This document shows positions 1 to 6,800 of a stretch of 6,929 nt of DNA, in pieces; position 1 is the stretch's first letter; every line of letters starts with the position of its first letter. Made by a program: the position numbers and the translations under genes. Origin of the DNA: Bacteroidota bacterium. GTDB lineage: Bacteria; Bacteroidota; Ignavibacteria; Palsa-1295. Location of the stretch: contig JANYDV010000070.1 in NCBI GenBank assembly GCA_025363505.1, positions 1 to 6,929 on the forward strand, written 5' to 3'. Below the pieces are notes generated by a model, which saw nothing but the letters and a program-made list of their open reading frames with translations, ran no database searches and was not told the DNA's origin.

Positions 1-104
1 GAACAAATGCCCGCATCAGAGCATTGCGCCATAGCACCGGTTGTGATCACTGATGACAATAGAATGATCGATAAGAGTAAACATAAGACGTAAGAACGTT
101 TCAT
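1..104 (-). CDS. N-terminus of a secreted or surface protein (partial, runs off left edge)
   Basis: Reading leftward from the ATG at 104-102, the frame stays open to the window edge and encodes about 34 residues. They form a textbook export signal: a basic start (MKR), a hydrophobic core rich in Leu and Ile (VLCLLLSIILLSSVI), then a small-residue cleavage site AMA followed by QCSDAGIC. Cleavage after AMA would leave a mature protein starting with Gln-Cys-Ser-Asp-Ala-Gly. From memory, a CSDAG-x-C start occurs in outer-membrane-associated proteins of Bacteroidota and Chlorobi relatives, but I cannot search this. No Shine-Dalgarno is visible; the bases just before the ATG are A/T only, a pattern common in Bacteroidota. 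The gene is divergent from the 91-residue gene at 184. A second in-frame ATG at 32-30 would discard the signal peptide and is unlikely to be the start. The mature function cannot be read from this fragment. Confidence 0.72.
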   Translation of the reverse strand, partial: MKRSYVLCLLLSIILLSSVITTGAMAQCSDAGIC

Positions 105-141
105 TTTTTATAAATTATCATATATGAATACTGTTCTTACG
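89..141. repeat. 9-bp perfect inverted repeat around a start codon
   Basis: CGTAAGAAC at 89-97 is the exact reverse complement of GTTCTTACG at 133-141, with a 35-base spacer. In the leftward transcript the inner arm covers codons 3-6 of the secreted-protein gene and the outer arm lies in its leader, so the ATG at 104-102 would sit in the loop of a possible hairpin. It could equally be two half-sites for a regulator or chance: about one such repeat at this spacing is expected somewhere in a window this long. Confidence 0.35.
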
Positions 142-158
142 AGAATTTTGTTGCATCG

Positions 159-174
159 AAAGAATTAATTCTTT
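159..174. promoter_or_regulatory. 16-bp perfect palindrome, candidate operator
   Basis: AAAGAATTAATTCTTT reads the same on both strands with no central spacer. It ends nine bases before the ATG at 184 and lies in the divergent spacer between two genes. A gapless palindrome forms a poor RNA hairpin, so a homodimeric DNA-binding protein is the more natural reading. A/T richness raises the odds of chance occurrence. No regulator gene is present in the window to pair with it. Confidence 0.35.
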
Positions 175-183
175 TTCAGGGAA

Positions 184-459
184 ATGAACAGACAATTATT
201 AGATATACTCGGAGCGAAAAATGATTTTATTGTCGTCGGCGAAGACCTAGTGATACTCTATGCCTTTGTCGATTATATGGACCATAATTCCCTCTGGCTA
301 TTGTCATATACAAAAACCGAGGATCCGATCTTCATCTTCACCAACGATGCTCAGCGTTATCGGTTCACGCTTTCGGAGATCAAACAGTATTATAAAAATA
401 TGAAATCAGGAATAGCGATGGATTGGGATACTATTGCATTCGAGTATATTTCGAAATAA
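184..459 (+). CDS. Small hypothetical protein, 91 residues
   Basis: I do not recognise this protein. The ATG at 184 is the only ATG after an in-frame stop at 166-168, which fixes the start; AGGGA at 178-182 is too close to the ATG to be a standard Shine-Dalgarno. The product looks like a real soluble protein: mixed charge, no signal peptide, no membrane helix, and many aromatic residues. Alternating hydrophobic stretches (FIVVGEDLVILYAFVDYM, WLLSY, DPIFIFT) suggest a small mostly beta fold, followed by a polar helix near residues 63-75 (SEIKQYYKNMKS). The TAA stop at 457-459 is one base from the stop of the convergent gene at 461, so no terminator fits between them. Orientation differs from all close neighbours except the distant gene at 3805, so it is probably transcribed alone from the 105-183 spacer. 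It could be a spurious frame, but nothing better occupies the stretch. Confidence 0.6.
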   Translation: MNRQLLDILGAKNDFIVVGEDLVILYAFVDYMDHNSLWLLSYTKTEDPIFIFTNDAQRYRFTLSEIKQYYKNMKSGIAMDWDTIAFEYISK

Positions 460-460
460 T

Positions 461-967
461 CTACTGCCACTTACCAAGACGCATAAATACGCGAGTATAT
501 TTGTCCGTATATGAAACCTCCATAGTGCCATCTTCATTTTCCCAACGACGATAGACCACACTCTGATCACGAGTAATAACGCCTCTCCCAAAGAATCGCT
601 CGAGATAATTTTGCAATACATCACGAGTATTGAGGTATCGCTCCCCGGCAAGAGGATGGAAGTTAACGATAATCGTTCGAATTTTATTGCGAAGCAGTTC
701 AAGCCTCACGTATGCAGGCTGCCCAAAGATACTTACACTATCGGATTCGATCAGCGTCAAGGAATCAAGCTTAAATTTATTGGTACGCAAAGCAATCTTT
801 CTGAATATCGTCTCTACCGAATCAATGCTCATACCAATATGCAACCCACCAATCAATGGACGAGGGACTTGATAGACTGTTTTTTTCTTTTGCGAGGATA
901 CAACACCTACACACATCGTAAGGACACACAGCACGAGCATTCTTCTGCTGACAAGGAAAAGAGACAT
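461..967 (-). CDS. Small exported protein of unknown function, 168 residues
   Basis: This is the last gene of the leftward operon. Its ATG (967-965) overlaps the TAA of the upstream propeller gene by one base (TAATG), and no Shine-Dalgarno is seen, so it probably depends on reinitiation. A second ATG at 940-938 (residue 10) is also possible and would still leave a signal peptide. The N-terminus has an arginine pair (SRR, residues 7-9), a hydrophobic core at 11-23 and likely cleavage after VSS at 23-25, before QKKK. Cys18 lacks a proper lipobox, so I favour secretion over lipidation. The mature part has a GLHIGMSIDSVETIF segment at 41-55, resembling the 'G-x-x-hGMS-x-x-x-V' helix entry found in several small envelope proteins. 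Beta-like segments follow at 84-103 and 149-163. These resemblances are weak and I assign no family. The protein probably works in the periplasm or at the surface. Confidence 0.75.
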   Translation of the reverse strand: MSLFLVSRRMLVLCVLTMCVGVVSSQKKKTVYQVPRPLIGGLHIGMSIDSVETIFRKIALRTNKFKLDSLTLIESDSVSIFGQPAYVRLELLRNKIRTIIVNFHPLAGERYLNTRDVLQNYLERFFGRGVITRDQSVVYRRWENEDGTMEVSYTDKYTRVFMRLGKWQ

Positions 968-2319
968 TATAATGGTTGCACGATATTCAATAGCTTATTG
1001 TATTTCAGTGCAATATACTCAACCGCTTTGCCATCAGCCGTAAAACCTATTCGACCGATCATATCATACGCCGGAGACCGCTTGTTACCTGCCACGACAA
1101 AGACTCGCTCTCGCTGTTCCGATTTTTCCGTAGTTACATAGGCGATTTGCTTTTCATCCGCCGACCAAACCATCTTAAAAAATTCACCTACGTTTGATAC
1201 TTTATTCCCGTCGAGATAAAAATAAACCGTTGAGTCAGTAGAAGTTGTCCAAGCCGTATGTTCACCGCTGGGGCTTAACACCAGTCGCCATGAACCATCA
1301 TAGGGTCCTGCAATGACATTGCCGTCACGAACAACCAATGCTTTTTGATCGGTATGATTTTTTTTTGTATTCTCGGAAGTATCGCTGGCAAAATAAATAA
1401 TATGTTTTCCCCCAGAGTCAATCTGGATATTTTTAATCCACTTCGAATATAATTGTCTCTTGCCTTTGAAGACCAAATACATATTGGATGTATCGCGTGC
1501 GGTGGCTTTATAATTGGTCTGATACATTGTTGCGACGTGTCGGACATCAAAATCATAATCGCGCCCATCAAGCACATTTAGATTGGAGACAACGTCCGGC
1601 GAAAACCGGAGGATGATCGGGTCGTCTGTTGGAAGATAGGGATTTTCTCTTGATCGTTGATAAAGTAATTGATTACCTGCTGAAATGATAAGATGCTCTT
1701 CGATCCCGTTGGTCGAGCGAAATGCCCAAGTGTTTCCGTCGTGGCTAAAAGAAAATTTTCTTGGGCTTGCCTGTCCCGTCGAAGCAATCTTCCCATCAAC
1801 GATGACCGCATCGCGAAGTGTTTTTTCGAGGACATTGGCTGCCGGAAAAATCGCTGCCCAATGTTTGCTGTTTGGCGAAAAAAATACTGTATTAAAATCA
1901 CTGATAATACTCAGCAAGGAATCACTTTTTTTAGAGACAAGCTGATATTTGTATGCCGTTGAAACGGTTGTATTAAATCCCTGGGTGTCATAATGACGGT
2001 CTAAACCAACCCAGATCAAATAACTACCATCGGGAGAGAGACTGGTCGAAAGGGCAGGGATTTCATTAAAACGACGATCTTCGCGATTACCATTGATAAT
2101 CATCGTTCGCATCAACCCAAAGTTATCGACTGCATACCAAAGACTACCATTAGGGGTAGCATCAAAGTTCTCGACCGGACGGGATAGATCAAACTTGTAG
2201 ATTTCGTGCTGTTTCAGTGTTGCCAGCGGCAATTTCTCTGCAACCGGAATAGATTTTTGCTGAGCGTTTCCTACTGTAGAAAGCATTATAAAAAAAATCG
2301 GCACAAGAAAAAACCTCAT
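967..2319 (-). CDS. Exported WD40-like (PD40/TolB-type) beta-propeller protein, 450 residues
   Basis: A signal peptide covers residues 1-19 (MRFFLVPIFFIMLSTVGNA) with cleavage before QQ. The rest contains repeating units marked by a turn of the type S/T-P-D/N-G followed by an aromatic or hydrophobic strand: TPNG 55, SPDG 95, SPNS 148, SHDG 192, SPDV 240, DSGG 301, SPSG 349, SADE 386 and TADG 427. The spacing is about 37-61 residues. Between them a second turn recurs, such as VDGK 174, SAGN 213, FKGK 284, RDGN 331, LDGN 369 and VAGN 409. This is the pattern of PD40/TolB-like propellers, probably seven or eight blades, which usually bind proteins or glycans; no catalytic residues are evident. 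It starts at an ATG overlapping the glycosyltransferase stop and has the strongest ribosome binding site in the window. Context suggests an envelope partner of the flanking genes. The ligand is unknown. Confidence 0.85.
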   Translation of the reverse strand: MRFFLVPIFFIMLSTVGNAQQKSIPVAEKLPLATLKQHEIYKFDLSRPVENFDATPNGSLWYAVDNFGLMRTMIINGNREDRRFNEIPALSTSLSPDGSYLIWVGLDRHYDTQGFNTTVSTAYKYQLVSKKSDSLLSIISDFNTVFFSPNSKHWAAIFPAANVLEKTLRDAVIVDGKIASTGQASPRKFSFSHDGNTWAFRSTNGIEEHLIISAGNQLLYQRSRENPYLPTDDPIILRFSPDVVSNLNVLDGRDYDFDVRHVATMYQTNYKATARDTSNMYLVFKGKRQLYSKWIKNIQIDSGGKHIIYFASDTSENTKKNHTDQKALVVRDGNVIAGPYDGSWRLVLSPSGEHTAWTTSTDSTVYFYLDGNKVSNVGEFFKMVWSADEKQIAYVTTEKSEQRERVFVVAGNKRSPAYDMIGRIGFTADGKAVEYIALKYNKLLNIVQPL

Positions 2320-2335
2320 TAACCTCTCCTCCTTA
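2319..2335 (-). promoter_or_regulatory. Strong Shine-Dalgarno and TAATG stop/start overlap
   Basis: On the minus strand the sequence reads TAAGGAGGAGAGGTTAATG. AGGAGG (2333-2328) lies eight bases before the ATG at 2319-2317, an ideal spacing. The same bases encode the Arg-Arg-Arg-Gly end of the glycosyltransferase, whose TAA shares its last base with the ATG. This arrangement supports coupled translation of the two genes and confirms the propeller start. Confidence 0.8.
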
Positions 2336-3689
2336 ATTTTTTTATTTCGCCGTCGAGACTGCCCGACATCAATGTCAGTTGCATCGCAAGATCCTTCGTC
2401 AGAGCAATACGATCAAAACGTTTCACAAAGTCTTCGTCAGCCGTTCGCGTAAGAGCATTGTTCTTCCAGGCAGTATAATATTTAATGAGTGCTGACTTAA
2501 TCTCCTCAATATTATCAGGCTCGGCAACCAAAGCATTTTTGTAATCCAATAATTGACGCTCAACATGACTTTGTTTGGGTATCATCCCAAGGATCGGTTG
2601 GCGGGTTCCGAAATACTCATAGAGTTTTCCGGGTGCCGAGAGATCATCAGACATAGTCAGCCACAGAACATCGCTCGCCAGTAATTCTGCAACGCTCTCA
2701 ATGTGCGTCCTATACCCTTGTTCGACAACCAGATGCTCAAGTTTCATTTTCTTGATGAGCTTCTTATATTCTTTTTGTAGAACACCTACAAAATTCAGTT
2801 CTAAAACCTGCTCAAGACCCGGCTGCTCCTTGATGGCTTCACGTACTGCTTCGAGCAACGGCTTGGGTGAGCGACCGACATAGAATGCTCCGGAATACGT
2901 TAAGCGAAAGACTTCGGGCTGCTTGAGACCCTCAGCAATTACATTCGCACGTTCAATATCTTGGGGGTCAAACCCTTGAGGAATAATTACTACATCATTC
3001 CAATCAAGAAAAAGATAGTGTTCAAGCAATATCTCTTTCATCCGTCGGTTTGCTGTCGTGATTGAGCCGCTGGCTCGTAATACTTCATACTCCATTTGCC
3101 GAGCCTTACGCTTATGAAGAGGAGTCAGATAATAATTTAAGACCGGATTATCAACCCAACCATCACGATAATCAATGAGATACGGAATCCCATAGCGTTC
3201 TTTGATCTCGCGAGCAATCAAAAAATCGGTATAAGGAGGGGCTGTTGCAAACACCGCATCAATCTGATGCTCATTAATAATTTTTTCGGCTGTTTTGAGT
3301 GCAATATCTTTCCAACCAATTCGCGAGTCGGGTTGGCGTATCACCTGCGCGATCTTTGAGCGAAGTCGCTGCCAACGCTGAGCCGGCAGATTCAGCAGTC
3401 TGCCTTTCTTGGAAACATTCTTTAATGAAGGGTCGGCTTCGGTGCGATAAATAATCACTTTACCTTCACGAATGTCCTCTTCAAGCTCGGCGAGCAGAGA
3501 TTCATCAAACGCATAATAAGGCGTATCGGCAGGCGCGGTAAGAACGATCGGTTTCCAGCCGTAGGAGGATAAATACTTGACGAATTTTAGTGTTCGCTGA
3601 ACGCCGGAAAGCCCCATGGGGGGGAAATAATAGGCGATAACGAGTACGGTATTTTCCCGTGACGATATTTGTGGTTGTTGCTCGCTCAA
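2319..3689 (-). CDS. GT4-like (GT-B fold) glycosyltransferase, 456 residues
   Basis: First gene of the leftward operon, probably transferring a sugar from a nucleotide-sugar donor to a surface-glycan or lipid-linked acceptor in the cytoplasm. The N-terminal Rossmann half begins with VLVIAYYFPPMGLSGVQR (15-32) and TLKFVKYLSSYGWKPIVLT (33-51), typical of acceptor-side domains of GT4-like enzymes. TAPPYTDFLIA (149-159) and IPYLIDYRDGW (168-178) are further hallmarks of this subgroup. The donor half starts near TYSGAFY (264-270) and includes a donor-site segment SAPGKLYEYFGTRQPILG (351-368), where Glu358 is the likely nucleotide-sugar contact. There is no signal peptide or membrane helix. Length is normal for the family. 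The start is TTG at 3689-3687: upstream to the in-frame stop there is no ATG, and the first internal ATG (residue 25) would cut the FPPMG motif. No Shine-Dalgarno is seen at this start. Donor and acceptor cannot be told from sequence. Confidence 0.88.
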   Translation of the reverse strand: MSEQQPQISSRENTVLVIAYYFPPMGLSGVQRTLKFVKYLSSYGWKPIVLTAPADTPYYAFDESLLAELEEDIREGKVIIYRTEADPSLKNVSKKGRLLNLPAQRWQRLRSKIAQVIRQPDSRIGWKDIALKTAEKIINEHQIDAVFATAPPYTDFLIAREIKERYGIPYLIDYRDGWVDNPVLNYYLTPLHKRKARQMEYEVLRASGSITTANRRMKEILLEHYLFLDWNDVVIIPQGFDPQDIERANVIAEGLKQPEVFRLTYSGAFYVGRSPKPLLEAVREAIKEQPGLEQVLELNFVGVLQKEYKKLIKKMKLEHLVVEQGYRTHIESVAELLASDVLWLTMSDDLSAPGKLYEYFGTRQPILGMIPKQSHVERQLLDYKNALVAEPDNIEEIKSALIKYYTAWKNNALTRTADEDFVKRFDRIALTKDLAMQLTLMSGSLDGEIKKLRRRG

Positions 3690-3718
3690 ACGACTGGAAT
3701 GATGATTAATTATGACTA

Positions 3719-3726
3719 CAAAAATA
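3719..3726 (-). promoter_or_regulatory. Candidate Bacteroidota-type -7 box (TAnnTTTG)
   Basis: The minus strand reads TATTTTTG here, matching the TAnnTTTG -7 element used by the primary sigma factor of Bacteroidota. Transcription would start near 3712, leaving a leader of roughly 20 bases before the TTG start at 3689. A matching -33 TTG at normal spacing is missing; the nearest lies about 25 bases upstream, which is too far. Treat it as a weak candidate. Confidence 0.3.
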
Positions 3727-3753
3727 CGGGCTTTGGAACATCGTATCGTTGCA

Positions 3754-3778
3754 ATCGGTTACAATTGAAACAACCGAT
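3754..3778. repeat. Inverted repeat in divergent spacer, possible operator
   Basis: ATCGGTT (3754-3760) and AACCGAT (3772-3778) form a perfect 7-bp inverted repeat with an 11-bp spacer that includes CAATTG. Half-sites this size with centres 18 bp apart (nearly two helical turns) suit a dimeric regulator, and the location between divergent genes would allow control of both. Such short arms also occur by chance. Confidence 0.35.
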
Positions 3779-3804
3779 CAAACAAAACCGTAGCGATCCT
3801 CATA

Positions 3805-6800
3805 ATGCCGCAAGAACTATATCAAGAATTATTGGAGAGATTATCTCGCTTGCGACGCGCTCGTGAGCGTGTGGCTGTAAGCATAGGAGGTTCGAGAGCG
3901 GCATCAATCATCATCGCATCGATCCTCGTTGCCCTTTTGATCGAGGCAACATTTCACCTTTCGATCACCGGCAGAACGATTCTTTTTTTTACCACAATTG
4001 CTCTCTCTCTGGCAAGTCTGGGCTTATTAGCATTCCCGGCGGCGGCGGAGATGCTCGGCTTCAAAAAACGCCTCAGCGATGAAGCACTTGCTTCAAAGAT
4101 CGGCGAGCACTTTACTGAAGTCGAAGACCGTCTTGTGAATGTCCTCCAACTTGCTTCAAACTCACGAGAATCTGTATTCGGTTCTCCTTCTTTTGCGAGT
4201 GCTGCTTTCGCCGGCACCTATCAGTCAATTCGTCATATTGATTTTAACAAGATCATCGATGAACGTCCGATGCGCCGAGCATTTATATTATTTTTTCTTA
4301 CTATTGCTACTACGCTTGGGTCATTCTTGATCGGCGGAAGTGATCTTGCCGCAGCCGGTGGACGAATGATTCATTTCCGGACCTTCTACCAAAAGCCCGC
4401 TCCGTTTCAATTCGCACTTCGTCCCGGCAATAGCAAGGTATTGCGTGGGGAATCTGTAAAGATCGTCGTTCGTACAAATGGCGAGCAACTCCGAAATGCT
4501 ACCCTACAATATCGCGAAGGTAATGCCGGAGAATTTGAATCAATCGAGTTAAAAGCTCATCCATTGGATTCTTCGGTGACAAAAGCAGGAGGCATTCTTA
4601 CAGAATTTGTCTATGAGATTCATCCTCAGCATAGCACCGAATATTATGTTGAAACTCGAGAGATTGAATCCGAGCATTTTACTATAACAGTACTCGACCG
4701 ACCGGTTGTAAAGCTCCTTTCAGTTTCGCTTGCCCCACCTTCTTATACCCATCAGCCTGTTCAAAAGCTTGCCGATAATTTTGGCGACATCACTACCCTG
4801 ATAGGTACACGAGCAGAATTTACCGTCACTTCATCAAAACCACTCCTCAATGCTGAGCTGATATTCAGACCATTGAAATCTGCCGACACACTTGGCACAA
4901 GAAGTGCCAACACTGATTCTCTGAGTACTTATCATCTTTCTGTCTCAGGACAAACGGCTCGTGGTTCGATAGAGTTAAAACATTCAGGCTCGTATCATCT
5001 GCTCTTGCTTGATGCTGATTCTATTCTCAGCGAACATCCGATCGAATATTCCGTCGCCTTAACAATTGACGAAGCACCCGCGATAGCATTAATCGAACCC
5101 GGCGAACGTGCCGAGATCCCGAGTGTGATGCGAGTACCAATGCTTGCAAAAATCCATGACGATTTTGGTTTTAGCAGCGTAAGACTCGGTTACCGGTTAC
5201 GGTCATCAAAATATCTTCCCGAAGAAAAAGAATATAAATGGATAGCCTTACCATTGTCAGCATATACCGTACAAGATCTTGAAGTGCCATACGTTTGGAA
5301 TTTGACTCCACTCGATCTTTCACCTGAAGATGAAGTCGGCTATGTGCTCGAAGTTGCTGATAATAACACTGTCACCGGACCGACACGAGTTCGTACCAGC
5401 GAGTTCTCACTTCGCTTTCCTTCGGTCGAAGAAATCTTCAAACGTGCCGAAGAACAATCAAACAATGCAGACCGCTCGCTTCATGAAATCAAACAAGATG
5501 CAGATGAACTGAAGAAGAAAGTCGATGAGGTGATGAATGAAATGAAACAGACTCCGACTTCTGAAATTGCGAAGAAGCAACAGGAGTTCTCACACCAAAA
5601 AGATGTGCAAGAAGTGCTAAAGCGTCAAGAAGAACTCAACAATCGGGTCGCTGATGTGAAGAAAAACATCGAACAAATGACCGACAAACTTGCTCAGCAA
5701 AATGCACTCACTCCTGAGACGATGGAGAAATATATGGAATTGCAAAAGCTCTTCGAACAGATCAACTCTCCTGAATTGAAAGAAGCAATGAAAAAACTTC
5801 AGGACGCGATGAAGAGCGTTGATCAAAAAGCGATTCAACAGGCGATGAAAAATTTCCAGTTAAATGATGAGCAGTTTAGAAAATCATTGGAGCGTACGGC
5901 AAACATCCTGAAGAAAATTCAGATGGAGCAAAAAGTTGATCAGTTAATGAAACGTTCTGATGAGCTTGCCAAAGATCAGGAAAAAGCCGCCGCTCATCAA
6001 GACGAACTTTCGAAAAACTCGCAAGACCAAACACGCGAGCAACAATCAATGGATGAGCGAAAGCAAAAAGACGCTGCCAACGAGCTTGAACGAATGAAGC
6101 AAGAGGCAAAAGACCTTGCTCGTGATATGAAAAAACTTCCGGAGCCGATGCAGGCTCCCGACGAAATGAAGGAAGCTCAAGAAGCCCTTGCCGACCCCAC
6201 AATGGAAAAGTCGATGCAAGATGCGCAAGATGCGATGCAGAAGAAAGACCATCAACGAGCTGCACAGCGAAACAAAGATGCTGCACAAAAAGCAAAGACT
6301 GCTCGCAACAAACTTGCACAGCTTAAGAAAAAACTCGCGCAGAACGAAAAACAAAAAACACTCGCCGAACTTCGTGCTATCCGCGATGAAATGAATCGTC
6401 TTTCGAAAGCCGAAGAACAACTGAAGAATAAGTCTGCCGCCGCACAGCCCCAATCAACGGTCTTTCGTGATTTTGCTGATGAACAAGCCGACCGCAAAGA
6501 AGAACTCGGCAATGTTGCGAGCCAATTATTTCAACTTGCACAAAAATCGCCTGCTGTTACCCCCGAGATGGGCAAATCACTCGGCGAAGCATTCAACAAT
6601 ATGCAGCAAGCCATGAATGCGATGACCGAACGCGACCAAACAGGTTCGACTGTCAATAGCAGAGGTGCAATGGCAGCACTCAATACTGTCAGCAAGCAGA
6701 CCCAAGCGGCAATGGATGCGATGCAACAGGGAAGCTCGTGTCCCAATGGTGATGGCGACAACCCAGGCGGAATGAAGCCCGGAGATGAAACCGGAGACGG

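Larger units (their letters stand above)
3690..3804. promoter_or_regulatory. Divergent promoter region between the operon and the DUF4175-like gene
   Basis: This 115-bp spacer separates two genes transcribed away from each other, so it must carry promoters for both unless transcripts begin inside genes. I see no convincing sigma-70 pair. The spacer contains a possible Bacteroidota-type -7 box on the minus strand and an inverted repeat, listed separately. A frame crossing this spacer on the plus strand (3669-3866) has no protein-like character. Confidence 0.55.

Noticed and set aside
1..93. Plus-strand frame open from the left edge to TAA at 91-93, possible C-terminus of a rightward gene
   Set aside because: It overlaps the minus-strand frame that encodes a well-formed signal peptide, which is much stronger evidence; 30 open codons are unremarkable.
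124..168. 14-codon plus-strand frame upstream of the 91-residue gene, possible leader peptide
   Set aside because: No ribosome binding site, no run of a regulatory amino acid, and no attenuator-like hairpins; length is expected by chance.
420..500. Search for a shared bidirectional terminator between convergent genes
   Set aside because: No GC-rich stem with a T-tract was found around the one-base gap on either strand.
611..1141. 176-codon plus-strand frame antisense to the small exported protein gene
   Set aside because: It crosses two minus-strand genes that have signal peptides and TAATG coupling; its protein lacks domain-like character and its start has no supporting context.
1578..1901. 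Frame in minus-strand shift inside the propeller gene (and plus-strand frames at 1685-1962)
   Set aside because: Composition is biased and unlike a folded protein, while the repeat motifs of the propeller run uninterrupted through the same bases.
3882..3888. Shine-Dalgarno-like AGGAGG inside the DUF4175-like gene, suggesting a later start
   Set aside because: No in-frame ATG, GTG or TTG follows at usable spacing, and starting later would remove the basic cytoplasmic N-terminus before helix 1.
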